NCBI GenBank assembly: GCA_016292045.1
Contig: JAEEZX010000013.1
Span: 1 to 64,000 of the forward strand
Source: Bacteroidaceae bacterium
Lineage (GTDB): Bacteria > Bacteroidota > Bacteroidia > Bacteroidales > Bacteroidaceae
DNA: 64,000 bases
Direction: 5' to 3'
The position numbers were made by a program, and so were the translations under genes. Numbering within the stretch: position 1 is the first letter of the stretch; each line of letters opens with the position of its first letter. A model generated the notes under the pieces. It ran no database searches. It saw only the letters and a program-made list of their open reading frames with translations, and was not told the origin of the DNA. This document shows positions 46,210 through 55,995 of the stretch, piece by piece.

Positions 46210-47130
46210 ATGGACAAGAAGTCGCTTAGAATAGTGTATATGGGTACACCGGAATTTGCGGTGGCATCGCTGGAGGCTCTGGTGGAGGGTGGATATAATG
46301 TGGTCGGTGTGGTGACTATGCCCGATAAGGCGGTTGGTCGTCATGGCAGTGTGTTGCAGGCTTCTCCGGTGAAACAATATGCTGTGGCACATGGTTTGAA
46401 GGTGATGCAGCCGGAGCGACTGAAGGATCCGTGTTTTCTGGAAGAGTTAAAGGAACTTAAGGCCGATTTGCAGATAGTTGTAGCTTTCCGTATGTTGCCT
46501 GAGGTAGTATGGTCTATGCCTCCAATGGGTACATTCAATGCTCATGCCTCATTGTTGCCCAAATACAGAGGTGCTGCACCTATAAATTGGGCTATAATAC
46601 GTGGAGAACGTGAAACTGGTATGACAACTTTTATGCTGAAGCACGAGATAGATACTGGTGATATCATAGAACAGGTACATGTACCTATATTCGAGAATGA
46701 CAATGCAGGTACACTTCACGACCGTCTTATGACATTGTCTGCATCACTGGTAACTGAAACGGTGGACAAGATAATAGAAGGTACGCTTACCACGCGTCCT
46801 CAAAGTAACGAAGAAGCCACCGATGCTCCTAAGATATTCCGTGAAACATGTCGCATAGATTGGAATAGGTCAAGTTGTGAAGTATACAATTTCATCAGAG
46901 GTCTTTCACCTTATCCTGGTGCCTGGACGATATTGGGCGACAAGGTGTTGAAGGTATTTGAGACGGAGATATGCGAGGGAAACGGAGAGGCACCGGGCAC
47001 AGTGTTTTCCGACGGAAAAAAAATGCTCGTGTTTACTGCGAACGACGGTGCTTTAAGCATAAAGACTCTTCAGATGGAAGGAAAGAAGCGTATGAACGTG
47101 GAAGAATTCCTTAGAGGCACGAAGATATGA
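46210..47130 (+). CDS. fmt: Methionyl-tRNA formyltransferase
   Basis: RIVYMGTPEFAVASLEALVEGGYNVVGVVTMPDK; NAHASLLPKYRGAAPINWAIIRGERETGMTTFML. Confidence 0.95.
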   Translation: MDKKSLRIVYMGTPEFAVASLEALVEGGYNVVGVVTMPDKAVGRHGSVLQASPVKQYAVAHGLKVMQPERLKDPCFLEELKELKADLQIVVAFRMLPEVVWSMPPMGTFNAHASLLPKYRGAAPINWAIIRGERETGMTTFMLKHEIDTGDIIEQVHVPIFENDNAGTLHDRLMTLSASLVTETVDKIIEGTLTTRPQSNEEATDAPKIFRETCRIDWNRSSCEVYNFIRGLSPYPGAWTILGDKVLKVFETEICEGNGEAPGTVFSDGKKMLVFTANDGALSIKTLQMEGKKRMNVEEFLRGTKI

Positions 47131-49577
47131 AGCGTTGGGTGTTTTATTTCTGTATACTTGAGACAATTATTTTACCATGTATGGGGCAGGAGACCAATCC
47201 CATGTATGGTGAGGATACCATATCTGCGGCATATATAAGGAAATGGATACACAATGGCGATTTCGTTCATTATATGGAGTCGCAGAACGACCACGTGATA
47301 TATCAGGGTCTTCATACAGGACAATGGAGCCAGGGCGACCAGTTGATATTTTCTATTGACGGTAATTCCTACAGGCAAAACCGTTATTATATTGATGGGT
47401 TCCGTGTTTCGGACAGATTCCGCACAGGCAGTACGCTCTACATACCTAATATGGAGCAGTATAATACCGCTATGGATGTGCACTCATCACGTATTTATTT
47501 TACACGTGACGAGAGTCAGGGGGATTATGCTCAAGTACAGCTTAATACCGGTGGAATGGGTGATTATGATTACAGTACTGCTGCCATTGTTCATCTCTTT
47601 CATAATGCTGGTTATGAAGATTTGTATAAGCAGAATTCACTTAAAAACCGTCAGCATGTGACTGTTGCTGGTAATATAGATGTAGCATACACGATAAAAG
47701 GGAGGGGAGACGGTGAAAAAGGTTATAGGCAACACCTTTATGCGAATTTTGGTCAGCGTCAACTCCCTGCCTATGATCAGAACGGTCTGCTTGACGGAAG
47801 GGAATTATACGGCGCAAATTACTATAAGGTACAGTTGGACGGAGCCTTGCCTCACGGTTCATGGCTGGACGGACTTGGATATTTTGTAAATTTCTCCGGC
47901 ACGGGGAGTTTTGGGAGTGAGTCTTATCTTAACTACAAAGAGATATCCGACCTCAAGACCTACTCTGCATCTCTTTATGCCAAAAAGCGATTGCCGTCGC
48001 CAGTGGATGGTCAGCCATCGGGTGTGACATCAGGATTTACATGGAGCACCAACGTGGTGAGCCATAAGGAACTGGATTTTCGCCGCAATATCATTGACCA
48101 AGATGGAGAAGGACTTGAACCATGGTATCCGGATGGTTCGACACATGAACTTACATGGTATCTTCAATGGGAGCGTCCATTGTTAAAGTGGTTAAAACTG
48201 CGGGCAGAGGGTTATAACAGCATGATACATTTCTCACCGTCCACATCCAGTTGGTCGAACTATATATACCAGCAGCATCAGGGCCAAACTTTGATAACTC
48301 CTCTATATCGCGTAGATTGGAGTTCTCAAGCGTTTACTGGTGGACTTTTGGAAAACAGTATCGGACTGGAAGCAAACCACGACCTTTCTCGCAAGGTGTC
48401 TTTGCGCGCTCATATTGATGCCACTCTCGACGGATATCTTCTGGGCAGGGGACAATCCACAATATCGCCCAACTGGGAAGCTGGTATCTCCTTTGATATC
48501 CACCCATGCAAGTGGTTTCAGATGGGGATGACACTCCAGCACGACCGAATGGCATATAGCGTAGAACATCTTCGGTATTTTTCTCGCGATTATATGAATG
48601 GTCAGGTATACTACGACGGGGGGACGTTGTTTACGACTACGGGCGGAGCATATCATCACAAGTCGGGACTGATGCAACCGTCATACCTTACTCTGGATAT
48701 TCCAATAAGATTCAGATTTCAGGGGAAAAGGGGGCAACATGAGATTGTGCTGCAGCAGACCTACAGGAAATTTATTAATCAATGGTATACGCAGATGAGG
48801 GGCGGGGAGGCAGTCAACGGCTCATGGCAAGACGATTGGTATTTCCTGAATCCCGGTGAGAGAGAATACGATGTGGTGTATCAGCCGCATGATGTCATGG
48901 GCAGCGGATTCCTCTCCAATACACCTTATTATGTATCCCAGCTTACCCGCTACACATTCACCGCTAAGCGTTTCACTTGCTCCGTATCGTGGCAGAGTAT
49001 CATTGGTGCAGGGCTGTCGTTGGGACTGGCCAATGGTCCCGGCAGTAATAATTTCGGGACATTGTCCGAACTCTCTGCTTCGCCAAACACTGTCCGTGTC
49101 ACAAGCAACAAGGGTGGCAAATATGCAGGCGTGGGACGTTTGGATCAGGACAAGGGATATGTTTTGCGCACTTATTTCGGTTATAATATTTGCCGTTGGG
49201 TACAGGTGGGACTGCTCTTCAAATGGACGGATGGTCAGCCCTTTAGCGTGTTCAATACGAAGACGTTGAGCGATGCTCAGGGCAACACGCAGGCTGCCAT
49301 ACGGCCAGCCACCTCACGAGGCACAAATCCTACTGACGGGGATTTCGGTACGCGCGAATCGGCAATCTTCAACTTCGACCTGCATGTTCGTGCTAATTGG
49401 CAGGCTGGCGGGCATCCCATGTCTCTATCACTGCTTTGTTACAATCTGTGGGACTTTGGCAATGTGCTTAACGAATACGACTTCCCTCAGGGCGTTCGTG
49501 GAATGGATGAGCGCGGACACAATATGCTGCTCACCATTCCACGAGGACTCATAACAACATTCAAAATAGGCCTGTAA
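47127..49577 (+). CDS. Outer membrane beta-barrel, TonB-dependent-receptor-like protein
   Basis: 816 aa; signal peptide; beta-strand-rich; YNLWDFGNVLNEYDFPQGVRGMDERGHNMLLTIPRGLITTFKIGL barrel end; no CarboxypepD_reg domain visible. Confidence 0.6.
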   Translation: MKRWVFYFCILETIILPCMGQETNPMYGEDTISAAYIRKWIHNGDFVHYMESQNDHVIYQGLHTGQWSQGDQLIFSIDGNSYRQNRYYIDGFRVSDRFRTGSTLYIPNMEQYNTAMDVHSSRIYFTRDESQGDYAQVQLNTGGMGDYDYSTAAIVHLFHNAGYEDLYKQNSLKNRQHVTVAGNIDVAYTIKGRGDGEKGYRQHLYANFGQRQLPAYDQNGLLDGRELYGANYYKVQLDGALPHGSWLDGLGYFVNFSGTGSFGSESYLNYKEISDLKTYSASLYAKKRLPSPVDGQPSGVTSGFTWSTNVVSHKELDFRRNIIDQDGEGLEPWYPDGSTHELTWYLQWERPLLKWLKLRAEGYNSMIHFSPSTSSWSNYIYQQHQGQTLITPLYRVDWSSQAFTGGLLENSIGLEANHDLSRKVSLRAHIDATLDGYLLGRGQSTISPNWEAGISFDIHPCKWFQMGMTLQHDRMAYSVEHLRYFSRDYMNGQVYYDGGTLFTTTGGAYHHKSGLMQPSYLTLDIPIRFRFQGKRGQHEIVLQQTYRKFINQWYTQMRGGEAVNGSWQDDWYFLNPGEREYDVVYQPHDVMGSGFLSNTPYYVSQLTRYTFTAKRFTCSVSWQSIIGAGLSLGLANGPGSNNFGTLSELSASPNTVRVTSNKGGKYAGVGRLDQDKGYVLRTYFGYNICRWVQVGLLFKWTDGQPFSVFNTKTLSDAQGNTQAAIRPATSRGTNPTDGDFGTRESAIFNFDLHVRANWQAGGHPMSLSLLCYNLWDFGNVLNEYDFPQGVRGMDERGHNMLLTIPRGLITTFKIGL

Positions 49578-49623
49578 AAGAAAAAAGAGAATGCAGGGAT
49601 AGAGTTTTATAAAAATAAAAATG

Positions 49624-49631
49624 TATCTTTG
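49624..49631 (+). promoter_or_regulatory. -7 box TATCTTTG at the head of the polysaccharide locus
   Basis: TATCTTTG 27 nt upstream of rfbC ATG at 49659. Confidence 0.6.
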
Positions 49632-49658
49632 CAGCAAAAGGATAATAGAAATAAAGAT

Positions 49659-50231
49659 ATGGAAGTAATTAAAACGGCGATAGACGGTGTTGTCATAATT
49701 GAACCTCGTGTTTTTAAGGATGCGAGAGGTTATTTCTTTGAGAGTTTTTCAGAGAGAGAGTTTTTTGATAAAGTGCGTCCTATCCGTTTTGTTCAGGATA
49801 ATGAATCCATGTCATCCTATGGCGTGATGCGTGGACTGCATTTTCAGCGCCCTCCTTTCACTCAGTCTAAATTGGTGAGATGCGTCAAAGGAGCTGTACT
49901 TGATGTGGCTGTGGATATCCGTAAGGGTTCGCCTACATACGGGCAGCATGTAGCCGTGGAACTAACGGAGGACAATCATCGTCAGTTCTTCGTGCCGCGT
50001 GGTTTTGCTCATGGTTTCTCTGTGTTGAGTGAAACGGCAGTTTTTCAATATAAGTGTGATAATTTTTATGCTCCGCAGGCTGACGGGGGTATTTCCATTA
50101 TGGATGACAGCCTTGGCATAGATTGGAAAATACCCACGGATAAGGCTATACTCTCTGAAAAAGATATGCTTCACGAGTGCCTCAAGGATTTCGATTCTCC
50201 TTTTGATATCAATGTGGATTTGTACGGGTAA
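49659..50231 (+). CDS. rfbC: dTDP-4-dehydrorhamnose 3,5-epimerase
   Basis: GVVIIEPRVFKDARGYFFESFSEREF; FVQDNESMSSYGVMRGLHFQRPPFTQSKLVRCVKGAVLDVAVDIRKGSPTYG; FFVPRGFAHGFSVLSE. Confidence 0.95.
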   Translation: MEVIKTAIDGVVIIEPRVFKDARGYFFESFSEREFFDKVRPIRFVQDNESMSSYGVMRGLHFQRPPFTQSKLVRCVKGAVLDVAVDIRKGSPTYGQHVAVELTEDNHRQFFVPRGFAHGFSVLSETAVFQYKCDNFYAPQADGGISIMDDSLGIDWKIPTDKAILSEKDMLHECLKDFDSPFDINVDLYG

Positions 50232-50256
50232 ACCGGTTTTAAGTCTTGTGTGATTA

Positions 50257-51387
50257 ATGAAGAATTATCCCATACTCCCTTCTAAGGACGAATGCTATGG
50301 TTGTGCGTCCTGTGAGCAGATATGTCCTCGGCAATGCATATCTATGGTGAGTGATGATGAGGGATTTCTTTACCCTGAGGTTGATGGCGAGGTATGCATC
50401 GAATGCAGGCGTTGCGAAAAAGCGTGTCCGTCATTGGCAAAGCGTGAAGATTGCTATCCGATCAAAGCCTACGCGGCAATCAGTACAGAAGAGGATATAC
50501 GTAACCAGAGCAGTTCCGGGGGTGTTTTCACGTTGTTGGCAGAAAAGGTTATCAATCAGGGGGGCGTTGTTTTTGGTGCGCGTTTCGACGAGTCGTGGCA
50601 AGTTGTTCATGCAAAAGCAGAGAAGGTGGAGGACCTCTCATTCTTCCGAGGGAGCAAATATGTGCAGAGTAAAATGGGCAACTGTTATGCAGAGGCTCAG
50701 GAGCATCTTAAACAAGGGAGGAACGTGATGTTTGTAGGAACACCATGTCAGATAGCAGGTCTTCATCAATTTTTGGGAAAGCCTTATGAAAAGTTGCTGA
50801 CGGTTGATTTTATCTGTCACGGTGTGCCAAGTCCTGCTGTTTGGCGGTGGTATATCGACCGAAAAACGTCCGAGATAGCAAGGAAGTCGCTGAAGGGAAG
50901 GTTTTATTATTGGAAGGACGGTGGTGATTTTGTCAGCGATGTGGAATTTCGCGACAAGACCTACGGGTGGAAACAGTTCAGTATGGTCATTAGAACCAAA
51001 GGTAAAACTTATTCCGAAAGGCATTTCAACGACCCTTATATGAAAGCCTTCCTCAATAATTATTCGCTTCGGCCTTCATGTTATAGCTGCAAAATGAAAT
51101 GCGGAAGGAGTCATAGCGACATTACTATAGCCGATTTCTGGAACGTTCACAGGGTGACAGAACAGTTTGACGATGATAAGGGTACCAGTCTCGTCCTAGC
51201 CAACTCGCTCAAGGGACTTAGTTTATTCCAGCAATTGCACTGCAGATCGAAAGAGGTTGACTTCAACGATGCAATCCAGTATAATAGAGCCTGGAGTATT
51301 CCTTACGATAAGAACGAGAATCGAGATTATTTTTTTCAACATTATAAAGAGCAGATGGATGCCATAGTAAGTTCAACGAACCAATAA
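50257..51387 (+). CDS. Coenzyme F420 hydrogenase/dehydrogenase beta-subunit family ferredoxin-like protein (polysaccharide locus type)
   Basis: Two 4Fe-4S motifs CYGCASCEQICPRQCI and CIECRRCEKACP; 'FVGTPCQIAGLHQFLGKPYEKLLTVDFICHGVPSPAVW'. Confidence 0.88.
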   Translation: MKNYPILPSKDECYGCASCEQICPRQCISMVSDDEGFLYPEVDGEVCIECRRCEKACPSLAKREDCYPIKAYAAISTEEDIRNQSSSGGVFTLLAEKVINQGGVVFGARFDESWQVVHAKAEKVEDLSFFRGSKYVQSKMGNCYAEAQEHLKQGRNVMFVGTPCQIAGLHQFLGKPYEKLLTVDFICHGVPSPAVWRWYIDRKTSEIARKSLKGRFYYWKDGGDFVSDVEFRDKTYGWKQFSMVIRTKGKTYSERHFNDPYMKAFLNNYSLRPSCYSCKMKCGRSHSDITIADFWNVHRVTEQFDDDKGTSLVLANSLKGLSLFQQLHCRSKEVDFNDAIQYNRAWSIPYDKNENRDYFFQHYKEQMDAIVSSTNQ

Positions 51388-51396
51388 GCGGATAAT

Positions 51397-52575
51397 ATGA
51401 ATGTAGCGATTACAACCTTCTTCCAATCACAGACCAACTACGGCCAGTTGTTGCAGGCGTTTGCCATGCAGCAGGTATTGATGAAGTTAGGCCACTACGC
51501 ATATACTATAAGGTATGGATTCCATGAGCAATTAAAACCTGTTTTCGCCAAGGAGAAGACATCCTCAGATTTCTGTCGGCTATTGTGTAATCAGAAAAAA
51601 TTATCGGCAGGAGTGGGAACAGAGGCAGACCGGTGCTTTGACAGGTTTAGGCGTGATCACCTGAATCTGTCCGATAGTGCATACAACACTTTGGACGAAC
51701 TGAGATCGTTTCCACCTGCAGCCGATTGCTATCTCACGGGAAGCGATCAGGTGTGGGCTCAATTGCTCAGTCAGAGGAACAACCCCACTTTCTTTCTTGA
51801 TTTTGGGAAAAAGAATGTGAGGCGTATTGCTTATGCACCCAGTTTTTCGTTGAGCTCCTACCCCAATGAATTGAATCCATTGTTGAAAAAACATCTGAAA
51901 CGGTTTTATGCTATCAGTACACGAGAAAAAACAGGTGTAGAGATATGTCGTAAGGTGGGCCATAAAGCAGAATGGGTGGTTGATCCTACGATGTTGCTTG
52001 ACGGCCCCTATTATCGTAGGCTTGCGGCAGAATCCAGAACAGTGTTGCCAGAAAATTATGCCTTTGTCTATCATGTAAACATAGAAAAGCAGGATTTGCC
52101 ATGTTGGCCCTTGTTCCGCATGTACAACTCAAAGTCAGGTATAAAAAACATTGCTGTCCATGCCAATGGAGAAGGGAAGGACAGGGAGGTCGTGGAATTT
52201 CTCAGTTCTGATGCCACCTATATGTATCCCACCATTCAGGACTGGATACGTCTCATAGATGGCAGCCGCTATGTGCTGACAACATCTTTCCACGGCATGG
52301 TGTTTGCAATCTTGCTCCACAAACCGTTCTTTGTAAGTTTGCGTCCTGAAAGTATGTTTGCCGGGAACGACCGTGTGACAGATATCCTTTCAGAATTAGG
52401 ACTCACAGACCATATTGTAACCTCCTCAACAGATGTGGACGCAATGCTCCTTCAACCCATAGACTGGGATGCTGTGGACAGGAAACTGGAAGTTTTGAGG
52501 AGCCGCTCAATGGATTATCTTGAGCAGGGGTTGTCTGGGAAGAAGAGGCATTGGTGGAATATGTTCTTCAGTTAA
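51397..52575 (+). CDS. Polysaccharide pyruvyl transferase family protein
   Basis: NYGQLLQAFAMQQVLMKLGH; YLTGSDQVWAQ; SRYVLTTSFHGMVFAILLHKPFF. Confidence 0.88.
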   Translation: MNVAITTFFQSQTNYGQLLQAFAMQQVLMKLGHYAYTIRYGFHEQLKPVFAKEKTSSDFCRLLCNQKKLSAGVGTEADRCFDRFRRDHLNLSDSAYNTLDELRSFPPAADCYLTGSDQVWAQLLSQRNNPTFFLDFGKKNVRRIAYAPSFSLSSYPNELNPLLKKHLKRFYAISTREKTGVEICRKVGHKAEWVVDPTMLLDGPYYRRLAAESRTVLPENYAFVYHVNIEKQDLPCWPLFRMYNSKSGIKNIAVHANGEGKDREVVEFLSSDATYMYPTIQDWIRLIDGSRYVLTTSFHGMVFAILLHKPFFVSLRPESMFAGNDRVTDILSELGLTDHIVTSSTDVDAMLLQPIDWDAVDRKLEVLRSRSMDYLEQGLSGKKRHWWNMFFS

Positions 52576-52585
52576 TCAACAAACC

Positions 52586-53680
52586 ATGGACAAACTTCTT
52601 TTCATAGGCCATACATATCATCAGAAGACGAAATCTTCTCTTTTCCTTTTAGAACTTGTGCGCAAGGATTATCAAATCACAGAGTTCTATATAGATCCGG
52701 CAATGCCACTCGACTATACAAGGATGGCAGATTTGCAGGGTGGGTCTTTTGATGTACTGATTGTCTGGCAGGTGATGCCTGAAATTTCGGAAATCCGAAA
52801 ACATGTTTCATGGAACCATGCTGTATTTTTCCCCATGTACGACCATTATGTGGCGATTGGCGGTTTCAGCGCAAAGATTTGGAGAGATTATCAGGATTTT
52901 ATCATCATCAGTTTTTCGCGAACGCTTTATAATGATTTATGCAGATGTGGTTTTGACGCAAGATACATACAATACTTCCCGAAACCTTCAGAAATCAGTA
53001 ATTGGGGTGAAGAGAAATCCTTGTTTTTCTGGCAGCGACAGACAGTGTTGAATTTTGCAACACTCAAAAAGGCGGTTCAAAATCTAGAAATCAGTAAGAT
53101 CCACTTACATAATGCGCCGGATCCTTACAACAAGGCCTTGCCTCTATCAGCTTTTGGTGAAGATGTTGTTGAGTTTTTCAAGAGTGTCATCTACTCGGAG
53201 TCAACATGGTTTGAAACCAAGGAGCAGTTGTATCGGGTTCTGGAGCAGTCTAGTTTGTATATGGCACCTCGTAATTTGGAGGGAATCGGTATGAGCTTTC
53301 TTGAGGCAATGGCACACGGCCGCTGTGTTATTGCTCCCAATATGCCAACAATGAGTGAGTATATTATTGATGGCGTGAATGGCTTGTTATATCCTTGGGA
53401 GGCATCGTCTGACAATCGCTGCGGTGCTCCAGTGCTACTCCCGACAAACTCTATCAGAACCATTCAGGAGAATGCTTACAAAACAGTCTGTGAGGGCTAT
53501 GAGAAATGGAGCAGGGATAAGTTCGAAATCTTAGTATGGATGAAACAAAAGGCCAATCCCAATATAATGAAACTGTGCAGAAGAGCCATCAGATTTGATT
53601 GGTATAATACGTCAAGGTCGAAGACGGCGGTGATAGGACACTACATAAGATGTTTCTACAGGTTAATATCCAAGAAATAA
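52586..53680 (+). CDS. Glycosyltransferase (GT4/GT1-like)
   Basis: C-terminal 'SSLYMAPRNLEGIGMSFLEAMAHGRCVIAPNMPTMSEYIIDGVNGLLYP'; internal start MDKLLFIGHTYHQ. Confidence 0.82.
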   Translation: MDKLLFIGHTYHQKTKSSLFLLELVRKDYQITEFYIDPAMPLDYTRMADLQGGSFDVLIVWQVMPEISEIRKHVSWNHAVFFPMYDHYVAIGGFSAKIWRDYQDFIIISFSRTLYNDLCRCGFDARYIQYFPKPSEISNWGEEKSLFFWQRQTVLNFATLKKAVQNLEISKIHLHNAPDPYNKALPLSAFGEDVVEFFKSVIYSESTWFETKEQLYRVLEQSSLYMAPRNLEGIGMSFLEAMAHGRCVIAPNMPTMSEYIIDGVNGLLYPWEASSDNRCGAPVLLPTNSIRTIQENAYKTVCEGYEKWSRDKFEILVWMKQKANPNIMKLCRRAIRFDWYNTSRSKTAVIGHYIRCFYRLISKK

Positions 53681-53720
53681 TGCAACTTTCGAAAGAAAAA
53701 GACATAACAAAGACGCAAAC

Positions 53721-54530
53721 ATGAAGGTATCAATTATAACGATAAACCGCAACAATCTGCAAGGCTTGAAAATGACGTATGAAAGTATTGCAGCACAGTC
53801 GTTTAGTGATAAGGAGTGGATTGTCGTTGATGGAGACAGTACGGATGGCGACCGGGAATTTATTGAGCAGCATGCAAGTGAGATAGCATGGTGGTGCAGT
53901 GAACCGGATAAAGGCGTTTACAATGCACAGAATAAGGGTATTGTCCACGCACGGGGAGAATGGATGATATTTATGAACTCGGGAGACATATTTCATGATA
54001 AAAACGTGCTGGAAAGTGTTTTCGCGCAAGAGCACTCTGCAGATATACTTTACGGTGATTGGGTTAGGGTGTATGAAGATGGCGGAGAAGAGAAGATAAA
54101 TGCCCCCGAGAGATTATCACTTCATTATATCTATCAAAAGAATATATGTCATCAAGCTATTTTTGTTAAGAGCGCTGTATTGAAAGCATCGCCCTACGAT
54201 GAATCATATAAAGTGCTTGCAGATTGGGCTAAATGGATAGAGCTGATGTTGAAAAAATATACATTTGAATATCTGTCACTGACAGTATGTGATTTTAGCG
54301 TAGGGGGACTTAGTTCCGGCACTGCTCAGGCATTGACAGAATTGGAAATTCTTCGTAAAAAAGAGTTCCCGCCAGCCCTTATAGAAACGATAGAGACGCT
54401 TGAAAAGACAGGATATGATGATAAAGATACTAAAGATATATGGAAGTTGGTTCGGCAGAGAAACACTTATAGGAGAATCATACACGCTGCAGTAAGGCTT
54501 TGTCGACTTATAGAAAAGATACGTTCATAA
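53721..54530 (+). CDS. GT2 family glycosyltransferase (copy A of an inverted paralog pair)
   Basis: MKVSIITINRNNLQGLKMTYESIAAQSFSDKEWIVVDGDSTDGD...MNSGDIFHDKNVLE. Confidence 0.9.
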   Translation: MKVSIITINRNNLQGLKMTYESIAAQSFSDKEWIVVDGDSTDGDREFIEQHASEIAWWCSEPDKGVYNAQNKGIVHARGEWMIFMNSGDIFHDKNVLESVFAQEHSADILYGDWVRVYEDGGEEKINAPERLSLHYIYQKNICHQAIFVKSAVLKASPYDESYKVLADWAKWIELMLKKYTFEYLSLTVCDFSVGGLSSGTAQALTELEILRKKEFPPALIETIETLEKTGYDDKDTKDIWKLVRQRNTYRRIIHAAVRLCRLIEKIRS

Positions 54531-54540
54531 TTATTATTAC

Positions 54541-55995
54541 ATGCTATTCAACTCATTAGAATTTGTCATTTTTCTACCAATAGTGTTTCTGCTATATTGG
54601 TTTGTGTTTCGTGGGCGGCGATGGCAGAATATGCTTATTGTCATTGCAAGCTATATTTTTTACGGCTGGTGGGACTGGCGTTTCCTGTTTCTTATTGCCT
54701 TTACCTCTTTGTGCAGTTTTGCAAGTGGTTTGCTTTTAGAGAAATACGAAGGGCGACGGCATCGACAAAAATTGATTAGCGCTGCTAACATTACTATAAA
54801 TCTTGCTATACTTGGAGTATTTAAATACTTCAACTTCTTCGTTGAGAATCTGGATGTGCTTTTCCGTTCTCTCTTTAATTATCAGATGGATTGGGTAACG
54901 ATGAATATTATCCTACCAGTAGGAATCAGTTTTTACACATTTCAGGCACTCAGTTACACCATTGATGTTTATCAGAAGAAGCTACCGGCAACGCATGATA
55001 TAGTTGAATTCTTTGCTTATATAAGTTTCTTTCCTCAGTTGGTTGCAGGACCTATTGAAAGGGCGACAAACCTGTTGCCTCAGTTCCAGCAGCAGCGAAG
55101 TTTCGACTATGCAAAGTCTGTGGATGGATGTCGGCAAATGTTGTGGGGATTTGTGAAGAAGCTGCTTATCGCAGACAACTGCGCAGGAGTGGTCAACGAA
55201 TATTGGGGTAGTTTCGAGGACCAGTCGGGTGTATCTCTCTTCATGCTCTCAATACTTTTTGGATTTCAGATATATTGCGACTTCTCTGGATATTCGGATA
55301 TTGCCATTGGATGCGCCCGTCTTTTTGGTTTCAATCTGATGCGTAACTTTGATTTTCCGTTCTTTTCAAGGAGTATTCCGGAATTTTGGCGTAGGTGGCA
55401 CATCTCTCTCACTACTTGGTTTCGCGACTATATCTATTTCCCGCTTGGAGGCAGCCGAGGCGACAAATGGAAAATAATACGCAACACCTATATTGTATGG
55501 GGAGTAAGCGGACTATGGCACGGTGCAAGCTGGCATTTCGTGATTTGGGGACTTTATTACGCAACCTTATTAGTTATCTATAATCTTCTAGGTGTAAACA
55601 CAAAATATCAGCATGTGGTGGCTTATAATCGTTATCTGCCTAATTTGAAAGAGACGGCACAGATGGCCATCACCTCTATATTCGTTGTCTTTAGTTGGAT
55701 TATATTCCGTTCCGAGACGATGACGCAGGCCGGAGACTATCTGTATTATATGTTCACCAACCCGTTATTTGGCGACAATAAGATGATTCGAAAATGGGTA
55801 ATATGGAGCAGTCTGCTGGTGATTGTGGAATGGATGCAGAGAGACAAACAGCATGCTATGCAACTTCCTCCTGTGCGTCCATTCACTTATACTTTTGTGC
55901 GCTGGGCAATCTACGTAGCTTTGATTTGTGCATCCTACGTGGCATATATAGTTAATATAGAAGACGATAATACGTTCATTTATTTCCAATTCTGA
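54541..55995 (+). CDS. MBOAT family O-acyltransferase (AlgI-like)
   Basis: MLFNSLEFVIFLPIVFLLYW; LPVGISFYTFQALSYTIDVY; FFPQLVAGPIERATNLLPQF; GLWHGASWHFVIWGLYYA. Confidence 0.93.
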   Translation: MLFNSLEFVIFLPIVFLLYWFVFRGRRWQNMLIVIASYIFYGWWDWRFLFLIAFTSLCSFASGLLLEKYEGRRHRQKLISAANITINLAILGVFKYFNFFVENLDVLFRSLFNYQMDWVTMNIILPVGISFYTFQALSYTIDVYQKKLPATHDIVEFFAYISFFPQLVAGPIERATNLLPQFQQQRSFDYAKSVDGCRQMLWGFVKKLLIADNCAGVVNEYWGSFEDQSGVSLFMLSILFGFQIYCDFSGYSDIAIGCARLFGFNLMRNFDFPFFSRSIPEFWRRWHISLTTWFRDYIYFPLGGSRGDKWKIIRNTYIVWGVSGLWHGASWHFVIWGLYYATLLVIYNLLGVNTKYQHVVAYNRYLPNLKETAQMAITSIFVVFSWIIFRSETMTQAGDYLYYMFTNPLFGDNKMIRKWVIWSSLLVIVEWMQRDKQHAMQLPPVRPFTYTFVRWAIYVALICASYVAYIVNIEDDNTFIYFQF

